Assembly (NCBI RefSeq): GCF_002453355.1
Contig: NZ_DKGQ01000049.1
Coordinates: 1-23,772 of the forward strand
DNA from: Psychrobacter sp. UBA6766
GTDB taxonomy: Bacteria > Pseudomonadota > Gammaproteobacteria > Pseudomonadales > Moraxellaceae
DNA: 23,772 nucleotides
Reading direction: 5' to 3'
The translations under genes and the position numbers were made by a program. Each line of letters opens with the position of its first letter. Positions within the stretch are counted from its first letter, which is position 1. Shown in pieces: positions 14,979 to 22,660 of this stretch. Under the pieces are notes generated by a model. That model ran no database searches. It worked only from the letters and a program-made list of their open reading frames with translations, and was not told where the DNA came from.

Positions 14979-15614
14979 TTAATCGACCAAGCGAATAGAA
15001 GGTAAGTGCCAATCGAATTTAAGCGCCAACATACGCACAGCAAAGATGATAAATAGCATCATAAACTCATTGGTAACGGCATCAAGGCCGAAGTAATCAA
15101 GCCCCAGATATGACAATGACCCTGCAATACTGGCAGTGATATAAATCTCGCGCTGTAACAGCAAAGGTATCTCATTGCAAATAATATCACGCAATAAACC
15201 ACCAATAATCGCCGTCCAAACCCCCATCATAACCGCAATCACCGGCGACATATCTTGCGCCAAAGCCACTTTAAAACCAATCACACTAAAAGCCGCCAAA
15301 CCAATCGCGTCAAAAAATTTGAGCGCTTTATCAATCTTATGATACAGATGGAAGAAAATTTGTAGAATAAGGGAAGTAAGAGTAATGACGATGACATAGT
15401 TAAGGTCGGTCATCCAAAATAGCGGATGGCGATCGAGCGCCATATCACGTAAAGTTCCGCCACCAATGGCATTGACCATAGAAACCAAAATACAACCGGC
15501 AATATCAAAGCCTTTATGCTGCGCGAGCAAAGTGCCCGCGATGGCGCAAGCAATGACGCCCACCATATCTAATAAATACAGCAGGATATCGGGGAAAATA
15601 AAGTGATTCATCAT
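14979..15614 (-). CDS. TRIC-type cation channel family protein (UPF0126), copy 2
   Basis: This 211-residue inner-membrane protein is a paralogue of the next gene downstream. It shares the hinge motifs IGGGTLRDMALDRHPLFW (about 50-67) and IGGLLRDIICNEIPL, the QREIYITAS stretch and the closing MLALKFDWHLPSIR region. The two products differ mostly in the loops and in the third and fourth helices, so the duplication is not recent. The start at 15614 follows the DMT transporter stop by 14 bases, so the two are probably co-transcribed. The Shine-Dalgarno is weak (GAGG 12 bases upstream), and a second ATG follows directly at 15611. The function is inferred to be monovalent cation conductance across the inner membrane. 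Confidence 0.85.
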   Translation of the reverse strand: MMNHFIFPDILLYLLDMVGVIACAIAGTLLAQHKGFDIAGCILVSMVNAIGGGTLRDMALDRHPLFWMTDLNYVIVITLTSLILQIFFHLYHKIDKALKFFDAIGLAAFSVIGFKVALAQDMSPVIAVMMGVWTAIIGGLLRDIICNEIPLLLQREIYITASIAGSLSYLGLDYFGLDAVTNEFMMLFIIFAVRMLALKFDWHLPSIRLVD

Positions 15615-15628
15615 GACTTATTTTAGCC

Positions 15629-16819
15629 TCAACCGTCTTTTGCAAATAAAATCAGCCCTAGAATAATTAGCCCAATGCCCAACAATCCCATTGCTGATGG
15701 TATGGCGTTATTTAATAGTAATATACCGCCAATTAACGCAAAAATGACCTCGCTGGCTTGAGTAGAATCAACGCCCGCCACTTCACTTGACGTCACCGCT
15801 TGTTCACGTGCATATAGGAAAATACTGGTCGCTGCCACTCCAGCCAACAATGCGACTAGCAAGGTATTAAATACCTGCGTGGTTTCGGGTGGTTCAGGAC
15901 GCACTAACACACCTAGAATTAACCAAAATGGCAAGCTTCCAAGGGTCATCAGCCAGACTTTGTTAAAGGCGTTTTGTAGAAGTGTTGTCTCGATAGCCGG
16001 AATTCGAGCAATAAGGTTCTGCAGGACAGAAGCTGGTTTAATATTAACGGCGCTACTGGTATTTAAAGCAATATTGCTGTCCGCAGCGCTAGATGCAGCA
16101 GATAAGTCGTAAGCTTCGGAGATTAGGGGCTGGTTAGCATTCTCGTGATGATTTTGTTCACTATTGGGTTTCTCAGCTTGTCGTGCTTGTTGCAGCTTAG
16201 CCTCATCTTTAAGAGCATTGTGTTTGCGCAAGTTGTGTTTACGAGAATTGTGCGACACCTGCCAAACTAGCTGATTACCAATAGGGTAACTAAAAGCCGC
16301 AATCAGTGCGGGCAAAGCGCCGTAAAGCAGCATTTCTGCCATCGGCGCGCTGTCAATATCGGCTAGGGCAGAAGCGCGTAATCCTTCGCTAACGTTGACC
16401 AATACCACCCCGATAAAGACCAGTAGCGCATAGATAATAAATTTTTTATCGAAGCGTTGCCCAAATGCCAATAATACAAGCAAACTGGTCACGACGGTAA
16501 ACATAAAGGTGGCCGCAACGACCCAGCCTGCGACGTGGTCGCCAGCATAGCAAATGCCGGTATAAAAAACACCAAAGCCAATACTGCCAGTAATACACCA
16601 AAATCCCCAATGTTGCCGAAAGATAGTTGCAAGCGCTTGAATCCGACCAAAGCCATGTTGCATGCTAATAAGAACGGTGATAATTAGCCACATAAAAACG
16701 TAGCGTAGGCTTGCCGACCAAAACCAATGACCGCCAGCATTACTCATCAGCTCATTTAAAATAAATGTCGAGCTAAAAAATGCCCCTGCCAATAAGCCTA
16801 ATAAAATCAGTTTGACCAT
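15629..16819 (-). CDS. DMT-superfamily efflux transporter with hydrophilic insertion
   Basis: This inner-membrane protein of the drug/metabolite transporter superfamily matches the 'multidrug resistance efflux transporter' family (EmrE-like, PF13536) from the N-terminal LLAGAFFSSTFILNELMS and GDHVAGWVVAATFMFTV. At 396 residues it is longer than the usual 300 or so, because of an Asn/Gln/Ala-rich hydrophilic insertion of about 95 residues (about 188-284) between the fifth and sixth hydrophobic segments. The insertion begins with a repeated RKHN (NSRKHNLRKHN). The C-terminal half resumes with normal helices and GIGLIILGLILF. AAGGA lies seven bases before the ATG. It leads a likely operon with the two TRIC genes. 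The substrate is unknown; drug efflux is a family label, not a demonstrated role. Confidence 0.8.
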   Translation of the reverse strand: MVKLILLGLLAGAFFSSTFILNELMSNAGGHWFWSASLRYVFMWLIITVLISMQHGFGRIQALATIFRQHWGFWCITGSIGFGVFYTGICYAGDHVAGWVVAATFMFTVVTSLLVLLAFGQRFDKKFIIYALLVFIGVVLVNVSEGLRASALADIDSAPMAEMLLYGALPALIAAFSYPIGNQLVWQVSHNSRKHNLRKHNALKDEAKLQQARQAEKPNSEQNHHENANQPLISEAYDLSAASSAADSNIALNTSSAVNIKPASVLQNLIARIPAIETTLLQNAFNKVWLMTLGSLPFWLILGVLVRPEPPETTQVFNTLLVALLAGVAATSIFLYAREQAVTSSEVAGVDSTQASEVIFALIGGILLLNNAIPSAMGLLGIGLIILGLILFAKDG

Positions 16820-16918
16820 TTATCCGTCCTTGTCATCAGCTAGCTGTCTATTCAGAGTATAGATTTGGGTTGTCCATCTAACCTGACTATGTATATTATT
16901 CATACAGATTTGAGCAAG

Positions 16919-17665
16919 TTATTTGCCTTTTGCATCTGCCCAGATAATTTTGTGTAATTGTAATTGAAAACGGACGGGAAGGGCATCGGCTAATATCCAT
17001 TCCGCAAGCTCGCGTGCTAATACAGGCACATCAGGGCTGCTCATCTCTTCACCAGTCGCTGCATTAATATCATCTGCAACAGTAAACATCGGTGAAAACC
17101 AAACCGTCGCAACCAATTTATCAAGTTGATGCTCAAACAATGCTGCCTTTGCCCACTCATAATCGGCGCGATTCATAATGACAAATTTAATTTGGTCGTG
17201 CGGCGTGAGGTAGTTGAGATTTGACCAAAGGTTCTTATCGACTTCACCCGAGCTTGGCGTTTTAAGGTCCATGACTTTACTGACCGGAGCCGGTACCTTT
17301 TCTAACGTCAGCGCCCCTGCGGTTTCAAGCGAAATCTCATACCCGTCATTTAGTAAACGTTTCATCAATTCAATGGCATTTGGCTGTGCTAACGGCTCGC
17401 CGCCAGTTAAGCAAATGCGTTTACAAGGATAGCGTTTGATGGTAGTAATAATGGCTTCTAACGATTGACGTTCACCGCCACTAAAAGCGTACTCGGTATC
17501 GCAATAAACACAGCGCAGAGGACAGCCAGTCAAGCGCACAAATATCGTCGGCAAGCCTGATGTCAGCGCCTCACCTTGCAAAGAATAGAAAATCTCAGTC
17601 AAACGTAACCCTGCTTCGGGGTCGGTAACAGGAATCGCTGCGGTGCGTAGTACAAGCTCAGTCAT
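16919..17665 (-). CDS. queE: 7-carboxy-7-deazaguanine synthase QueE
   Basis: QueE is a radical SAM enzyme converting 6-carboxy-5,6,7,8-tetrahydropterin to 7-carboxy-7-deazaguanine in queuosine and preQ0 synthesis. The 248 residues have the QueE start EIFYSLQGE, the compact CX3CX2C cluster motif with C48, C52 and C55 (TGCPLRCVYCDTEYAF), LTGGEPL, SLETAG and the DLKTPSSGE and NYLTPHDQIKFV stretches of the proteobacterial group. The cluster binds the 4Fe-4S that cleaves SAM. There is no adjacent queC or queD, so it is a dispersed pathway gene. The ribosome site is weak, but no better in-frame start is visible and the N-terminus lines up with the family apart from about 20 extra residues. Confidence 0.93.
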   Translation of the reverse strand: MTELVLRTAAIPVTDPEAGLRLTEIFYSLQGEALTSGLPTIFVRLTGCPLRCVYCDTEYAFSGGERQSLEAIITTIKRYPCKRICLTGGEPLAQPNAIELMKRLLNDGYEISLETAGALTLEKVPAPVSKVMDLKTPSSGEVDKNLWSNLNYLTPHDQIKFVIMNRADYEWAKAALFEHQLDKLVATVWFSPMFTVADDINAATGEEMSSPDVPVLARELAEWILADALPVRFQLQLHKIIWADAKGK

Positions 17666-17818
17666 AACGGTTTCAAATAAGGTTAGAGATTGATCATGCT
17701 ATCAAGCATTTATCAAATAAAGAAGGGTTTCATACTCTGGTTAACGCTAGGAGTGTCAGTATGTAAAAGAGACAAGGATTATAACGTAAAGTTTTGCATT
17801 AAACTGCTATAGGGCATT

Positions 17819-17852
17819 AAAAAAGATGCTGGAGTCAACCTCAGCATCTTTT
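17819..17852 (-). terminator. Intrinsic terminator after dapD
   Basis: The perfect 11-bp stem AAAAGATGCTG (17821-17831) pairs with CAGCATCTTTT (17842-17852) around a 10-base loop. Read on the minus strand it follows the dapD stop by 47 bases and ends in six T residues. Confidence 0.85.
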
Positions 17853-17899
17853 ATGATAAAAACAGGGCATACAATAACTAAAATTTAATCACCAAAAAG

Positions 17900-18721
17900 C
17901 TAGGCTAACCGTAATAGCTCATTGACAGACGTTTTAGCGCGGGTTTGCGCATCAACTTTTTTTACAATGATAGCGGCATACAAACTATGCGTGCCATCTT
18001 CGGAAGGCAAGCTGCCGGGTACTACCACTGAGCCTGCTGGCACACGACCGCGATGAATCTCACCCGTTTCGCGGTCATAAATACGCGTTGATTGACCGAT
18101 ATAGACGCCCATAGAGATAACGGCACCTTCTCCTATAATCACGCCTTCAACGATTTCAGAGCGCGCCCCGATAAAGCAGTTGTCTTCGATAATCGTTGGA
18201 TTGGCTTGTAGGGGTTCTAGAACACCGCCGATGCCAACACCACCTGATAAATGCACATTTTTACCGATTTGAGCGCATGAACCAACCGTTGCCCATGTAT
18301 CTACCATTGCCCCTTGATCGACGTATGCGCCAATGTTGACGTACGATGGCATCAAGACGGCACCGGCTGCGATGTATGAGCCTTTACGAGCAACTGCTGG
18401 TGGAACAACGCGTACGCCTGCTTCTTTAAATTGCGCTTCTGTCCAATTGGCAAACTTCGTTGGCACCTTATCGTAGAACTGTACATGTTCGCCCGCGGCT
18501 TGGACATAGTTATCATTTAAACGGAATGATAATAAAACCGCTTTCTTAGCCCACTGATTGACCACCCATTCGCCATCCTTTTTTTCAGCGACACGTAAGC
18601 TACCATTGTCTAATTGTTCAAGCACTTCGTTGATGGCGTCGCGTACGTCTTGTGGCATGGTTGCTGGGCTATAGTCGTTACGATTTTCAAAAGCTTGCTC
18701 GATGGTTTGTTGTAATGTCAT
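17900..18721 (-). CDS. dapD: 2,3,4,5-tetrahydropyridine-2,6-dicarboxylate N-succinyltransferase
   Basis: DapD transfers succinyl from succinyl-CoA to tetrahydrodipicolinate in the lysine and diaminopimelate pathway. The 273 residues match the usual length of about 274. The N-terminal helical domain (about 1-100) ends in FKEAGVRVVPPAVARKGSYI, followed by left-handed beta-helix hexapeptide repeats (GAVLMPSYVNIGAYVDQGAMVDTWATVGSCAQIG, then VHLSGGVGIGGVLEP, CFIGARSEIVEGV) and a C-terminal VVPGSLPS cap. AGGA is six bases before the ATG. It is a single-gene unit with its own terminator. The assignment is secure. Confidence 0.96.
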   Translation of the reverse strand: MTLQQTIEQAFENRNDYSPATMPQDVRDAINEVLEQLDNGSLRVAEKKDGEWVVNQWAKKAVLLSFRLNDNYVQAAGEHVQFYDKVPTKFANWTEAQFKEAGVRVVPPAVARKGSYIAAGAVLMPSYVNIGAYVDQGAMVDTWATVGSCAQIGKNVHLSGGVGIGGVLEPLQANPTIIEDNCFIGARSEIVEGVIIGEGAVISMGVYIGQSTRIYDRETGEIHRGRVPAGSVVVPGSLPSEDGTHSLYAAIIVKKVDAQTRAKTSVNELLRLA

Positions 18722-18770
18722 AAATATTCCTAAAGTTGATAAAGGTAAATAAATAAGAGTAATAAATGTG

Positions 18771-18802
18771 GTCGGCTATAAAAAGTTTATAGCATTGCCG
18801 AC
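18771..18802. repeat. Hairpin-forming inverted repeat between the hydrolase gene and dapD
   Basis: CTATAAA (18776-18782) pairs with TTTATAG (18786-18792), and the outer GTCGG (18771-18775) pairs with CCGAC (18798-18802) after a five-base bulge. There is no T-run on either strand. It lies 50-81 bases before the dapD start and 63-94 bases after the hydrolase stop, so it could be a weak terminator for the latter or a leader structure for the former. Confidence 0.4.
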
Positions 18803-18865
18803 AGTCTAGCGACTTTTAGCAAACGAGTGCGGCATGGCGCGACAATACTGCTATTAGTGATTGTA

Positions 18866-19807
18866 TTAAACCTCTGCGGTATGGCTGTTTAACCAGTCTA
18901 AAATATCCTGATAAACCAGCGCTTTGTTCTGCTCATGGAGTGGTTCATGACGCATGTGTGGATAAAGCTGAAGTGTGATATTGCGAAAGTTCTGTTTTTC
19001 TAAACGGCTGACAATGCGGCGAATACCTTTACCCATATCGCCAATAGGATCGTTCTCGCCGCTGACCAATAACATGGGGAAATCTTTGGCAATGGTCGTC
19101 GCCCATTTTTTATTGAGACCGGTTTCCATGAGGGTAAACAAGGTTAAAAAACCATTATTGGTAAAGTCAAAACCAGTCAATGGGTCGGCTTCATACGCTT
19201 CGATAGCGGCTGGGTCTTCACTTAACCACGCAAATTCTGAAGATGAAATACGATTATCAAGCTTACTGTTAAGTATCTTATTCATTACAGTAGCAAAGAC
19301 AGTATTGGGCTTTCTAGGCGCCGCTTTGGCCAGTATTTTATTAATTGGCAGCAGTACTTTGGTCAAAGGATTGGCATCAGCTGTCCCCATTAAAATTGCG
19401 CCAGTAAAGTTCTGCGCATGGTGCTTAAGGACGTTACGCACGATAAATGAACCCATTGAATGACCCATGATGAAATGCGGCACGTCAGGATGGCGTGACC
19501 TTAGGCTGTCTGCCATGACAATAACGTCTTTTAATAATAACTGTACCGGATGCTCGTCAGCAAAAAACCCCAATTCATCGGCTGATTTAACGGTCTGTCC
19601 ATGGCCAAGCTGATCGTAAGTGGCAACCGCAATACCGTGATCTGCTAAAAACTGCCCAAATTCTGCATAGCGGCCACTGTGCTCAGTCATCCCATGAACA
19701 ATCAATAAAGTGGCAGTAATTGCTTTAGAAACGTCGCTTGGCTCAAAAAAAGTGTGGTGCATATAATGAATGTTGTCAGACGAGGTAAGGTGTTCGGTGT
19801 TACTCAT
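18866..19807 (-). CDS. Alpha/beta hydrolase, lysophospholipase (PldB-like) family
   Basis: This 313-residue serine hydrolase of the Hydrolase_4/monoacylglycerol lipase-like group probably cleaves lysophospholipids or monoacylglycerols. Motifs are the oxyanion-loop HGMTEHSGRY (39-47), YDQLGHG, the nucleophile elbow GHSMGS with S117, the acid D253 in SGENDPIG and the His H287 in HMRHEPLHE, giving a complete catalytic triad. There is no signal peptide, so it is likely cytosolic or peripherally membrane-bound. AAGGA lies ten bases before the ATG. It is monocistronic. The exact substrate cannot be told from the sequence. Confidence 0.88.
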   Translation of the reverse strand: MSNTEHLTSSDNIHYMHHTFFEPSDVSKAITATLLIVHGMTEHSGRYAEFGQFLADHGIAVATYDQLGHGQTVKSADELGFFADEHPVQLLLKDVIVMADSLRSRHPDVPHFIMGHSMGSFIVRNVLKHHAQNFTGAILMGTADANPLTKVLLPINKILAKAAPRKPNTVFATVMNKILNSKLDNRISSSEFAWLSEDPAAIEAYEADPLTGFDFTNNGFLTLFTLMETGLNKKWATTIAKDFPMLLVSGENDPIGDMGKGIRRIVSRLEKQNFRNITLQLYPHMRHEPLHEQNKALVYQDILDWLNSHTAEV

Positions 19808-20242
19808 AAAAATCCAATCCTTAAATGGTGAAGGGTTAAAAATAGAGAGCGTATATACGTATATATAATTATGCAGGTTTTAAGATAAAGGTAAGTAATA
19901 AGGGCGAGCAATTTAATCATCAAGCTTTACGTGGTCAAATGTTTTGTCCGTTCGTGGTCATCGTACAATAGTCTGGGTCTAAATGCTTTTATTTTATGTT
20001 TTGATTGTTGTTGAAATTGATGGGGTAGAGTAAACCCGTAATTGCTAATATTATGTGTGTTGGCGCATTTACTTTAATTATTAGTACAGACCAGTAGATG
20101 GCAAAGATAGGTCGATTTTGTGATTTATAAGTGTATGAAATAAAAAACCACAGCCATAAAAAAACCCCCATCAAAGTGATGAGGGTCTTGGCAAATGCCA
20201 TAATCGAATCAAAGTGGATTCAAAAAATTTACGACTAAAATA
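19808..20242. other. Intergenic region between the hydrolase gene and tRNA-Asn
   Basis: These AT-rich bases hold a perfect 14-bp palindrome, TATATACGTATATA (19852-19865), in the probable hydrolase promoter region, two nearby copies of CGTGGTCA (19930-19937 and 19953-19960), and the tRNA terminator. The minus-strand 70-codon frame at 19989-20201 starts inside that terminator and is not counted as a gene. Confidence 0.4.
20158..20186 (-). terminator. Intrinsic terminator downstream of tRNA-Asn
   Basis: ACCCCCATCA (20164-20173) pairs with TGATGAGGGT (20177-20186) with one mismatch around a 3-base loop. On the minus strand it is followed by a run of seven T residues (20164 to 20158) and lies 56 bases beyond the tRNA 3' end. 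Confidence 0.82.
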
Positions 20243-20318
20243 TGGCTCTCCAACCTGGGCTCGAACCAGGGACACACGGATTAACAGTCCGTTGCTCTAC
20301 CAACTGAGCTATTGGAGA
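20243..20318 (-). tRNA. tRNA-Asn (GUU anticodon)
   Basis: A 76-base tRNA on the minus strand shows all four arms. The acceptor TCTCCAA pairs with TTGGAGA; the D loop contains AGCTCAGTTGGTAGAGC; the anticodon stem ACGGA/TCCGT encloses a loop with anticodon GTT; the T arm has CCTGGTTCGAGCCCAGG. The discriminator is G and the 3' CCA is encoded. It is a single gene with its own promoter and terminator. Confidence 0.97.
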
Positions 20319-20645
20319 ATAAGCGGTAAGGATTATATTGCTTACTGCGAGCTTAGAAAGTCTCTAACGAGTTCTTGCTAAGTGGGGCGTATTCTAGCAA
20401 AGATAAAAAATACGTCAAGCTTTTTTTTGCAGATTTTAGAAAGATTGCGTTTTTACTTGGCAGATAAAAGCATTCACAAGATTTTTAGCGCAAAGACAGG
20501 GCTAAAGTAATCATAAATAACTCTAGCCATATAAATAAAAAATATCTCCTACGCACATTCTAAGGTCTTTATTTGCGATTTAGTAGAGGCTGCTGTATAA
20601 CGGATATTTAAAATAAATAGGCTTCTGATAACAGCAAGGAATATT
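20319..20645. other. Intergenic region between tRNA-Asn and the thioesterase gene
   Basis: These 327 bases separate the divergently transcribed tRNA and the thioesterase gene. The part nearer the tRNA holds its leader and promoter; the rest (20419-20640) is AT-rich with no open frame, RNA gene or clear operator that I can support. Confidence 0.45.
20391..20418 (-). promoter_or_regulatory. Sigma70 promoter of tRNA-Asn
   Basis: On the minus strand TTGACG (20418-20413) and TAGAAT (20396-20391) are separated by 16 bases, followed by the GC-rich discriminator ACGCCCC typical of stringently controlled stable-RNA promoters. Transcription would start about 65 bases before the tRNA. Confidence 0.75.
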
Positions 20646-21254
20646 ATGTCGCAATATAATACTAGCTCTACGACCAAAAGTGCGCCTTTAAACCATGAGT
20701 TATACATGTCGGTGCTGATGACACCAGATATGGCAAACTTTATTGGTAATGTTCATGGCGGTGATTTGCTCAAGATGCTCGACCAAGTTGCTTATGCTTG
20801 CGCCAGTCGCTACAGTGGTAGCTATGTGGTGACGCTATCGGTCGACCAAGTGATGTTTCGCGAGCCTATTTATGTCGGCGAGTTAGTTACCTTTGCCGCC
20901 AGTATCAACTATGTCGGTAGAACGTCTATGGAAGTGGGTATTCGCGTTGAAGCGGAGGACGTACGTGCCCGTACGATTCGCCATACCAATAGCTGTTATT
21001 TCACCATGGTAGCGATTGATGATAACGGTAAACCTACGCCTGTTCCTGAGCTTGAGATTAAAAATGAGATGCAGCAATGCCGTTTTGACGCAGGCTTGGC
21101 GCGTAAAGACTTGCGTATGCAAAGCTCACATCGTCCTAGCTGCGATATCAATCAGATGATTGGTGAAAGTTTAGGCGCTAGCAAAATGGCCGATAACAAC
21201 GTCGCTGAGAACGACATGATTGGCGAGCTTTCTCAGCATAGAAATACGAATTAG
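20646..21254 (+). CDS. Hotdog-fold acyl-CoA thioesterase
   Basis: This 202-residue cytosolic thioesterase of the YciA/BFIT (acyl-CoA hydrolase) family hydrolyses acyl-CoA to free acid and CoA. The hotdog domain (about 12-135) starts with the family pattern MTPDMANFIGNVHGGDLLKMLDQVAYACA, containing the catalytic-region Asn and Asp. It continues with VVTLSVDQVMFREPIYVGELVTF and a VGRTSMEVGIRVEAED strand. The C-terminal 60 residues are polar and less conserved. The N-terminus is Ser/Thr-rich. AAGGA lies five bases before the ATG. It is a single-domain form rather than a two-domain BFIT. Substrate chain length is unknown. Confidence 0.88.
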   Translation: MSQYNTSSTTKSAPLNHELYMSVLMTPDMANFIGNVHGGDLLKMLDQVAYACASRYSGSYVVTLSVDQVMFREPIYVGELVTFAASINYVGRTSMEVGIRVEAEDVRARTIRHTNSCYFTMVAIDDNGKPTPVPELEIKNEMQQCRFDAGLARKDLRMQSSHRPSCDINQMIGESLGASKMADNNVAENDMIGELSQHRNTN

Positions 21255-21437
21255 GGCACTTTAATCGTCAAAGTCAGCAATACTTAAACAAAGTCTCACG
21301 AAAATATTACTGACCATCGGTAGGTTTTTGGTTAAATTTAATGAGAAATAATGCAGATAAAGGCAGTTAATTTTTACTATTTGACTGTTCATTTTGGCTG
21401 CGTTAATACATTACATAAACCATTTATTGAGACTCAT

Positions 21438-22592
21438 ATGAGTTCAGAAACCCCCGAATCATCGACTACCCATTCTAAAGATCAGTTAGCGCCGCAAGCC
21501 ACTCGTACTCGCGGCGGTGGCGCGCGTCTTGATACCAATCTTACAAAAAATACCAGTGTTATAAAAAATAATCCTGTCGCCGAAAATGGTATCAATACTA
21601 CGCTTAATTTTGCCAATGCTTCTAACCCTGAAGCCAATGAAGAAGATAAAAAATCTTCATCGCTGGTTACTGTCCTGATTGCAGTCGGGGCAAATATTAT
21701 TATTGCCATTGCCAAAACAGTGGCAGCATTTATGACTGGCTCTGCTTCTATGATAGCGGAGTCGGCGCATTCGTGGGCGGATGCAGGCAATGGTACTTTG
21801 CTGATTGTGGCGGAGAAAAAAGCGGTCAAACCTGCCGATCAGAGTCACCCATTAGGCTATGGTAAAGAGTCATATGTATGGTCGATGATTGCGGCTTTTG
21901 GCGTTTTTATGGCAGGCTCGATTGTTTCCATTTATACCGGTATCACTGAATGGAATGCGCCCGAGACCGAAACCAATTATACCATTGGCTTTATTATTTT
22001 AGCGGTGGCGTTCGTGCTTGAGGGCTTCTCACTTCTACAGGCGTATTTACAAAGTAAAAAGCATGGCGAAGCCATCAATGTCAGCGCCTTAGGTTATGTT
22101 GTTAACACCTCAAACCCAACTTTGCGCGGTGTGTTTTTTGAGGATTTGGCAGCGGTCATCGGTTTAGTGGTGGCAGCCGCCGCGATGGGAATGCATGCCT
22201 ATACGGGAGAGCCATTTTGGGACGCCCTTGGCTCTATTATCGTTGGCATATTATTGGGAATGGTTGCTATCTTTTTAATCAACCGCAATCGCGACTTTTT
22301 GGTTGGTTATAAAGTCTCAGAAAAAATCCATTGCTATGTATTAACGGAGCTGTTGAATCATCCTGATATCGATAGCGTGTCTTATTTGCATTTAGAGTGG
22401 GCCGGACCTAAAAAAATATTTATGGTGGCAGCCGTAGATATTGCGGGTGACCAACAAGAAAAGCAAATTGCACAAAAATTTGAAGACATAGAAAATCAGT
22501 TTCGGGCAAATCCACTATTTCAAGAAGCTATCTTGACGTTATCAGTACCTAATGCTGAAGTTTTACGTCTGCCAGATGACCAGTGTCCTTAA
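21438..22592 (+). CDS. Cation diffusion facilitator (CDF) transporter, SLC30A9-like group
   Basis: This inner-membrane metal/proton antiporter of the CDF family probably exports Zn(II) or another divalent metal. The 384-residue form starts at ATG 21438; an upstream ATG at 21351 would add 29 residues with no family character. A polar low-complexity N-terminus (about 1-70) precedes six membrane helices. TM2 keeps the metal site HxxxD in AESAHSWADAGN, followed by HPLGYGKESYVWS. In the fifth helix the canonical HxxxD is absent and the sequence is FFEDLAAV, as in SLC30A9-like members. The C-terminal domain (about 295-384) fits the CDF cytoplasmic dimerisation fold. The Shine-Dalgarno is weak (TGAGA). 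It is followed by a secreted protein gene on the same strand. Confidence 0.87.
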   Translation: MSSETPESSTTHSKDQLAPQATRTRGGGARLDTNLTKNTSVIKNNPVAENGINTTLNFANASNPEANEEDKKSSSLVTVLIAVGANIIIAIAKTVAAFMTGSASMIAESAHSWADAGNGTLLIVAEKKAVKPADQSHPLGYGKESYVWSMIAAFGVFMAGSIVSIYTGITEWNAPETETNYTIGFIILAVAFVLEGFSLLQAYLQSKKHGEAINVSALGYVVNTSNPTLRGVFFEDLAAVIGLVVAAAAMGMHAYTGEPFWDALGSIIVGILLGMVAIFLINRNRDFLVGYKVSEKIHCYVLTELLNHPDIDSVSYLHLEWAGPKKIFMVAAVDIAGDQQEKQIAQKFEDIENQFRANPLFQEAILTLSVPNAEVLRLPDDQCP

Positions 22593-22660
22593 AGAGAATT
22601 GCGCTTAAAATAGTCTGCCTGATAATAAATAACTGCCACGTATAATAATATGAGCCCGCT

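Noticed and set aside
18975..19463. Plus-strand open frame of 162 codons
   Set aside because: It is fully inside the alpha/beta hydrolase gene, whose catalytic triad and family motifs are intact on the other strand.
19989..20201. Minus-strand open frame of 70 codons downstream of tRNA-Asn
   Set aside because: Its first codons lie in the tRNA terminator hairpin, no ribosome site is visible, and the product is a low-complexity hydrophobic string.
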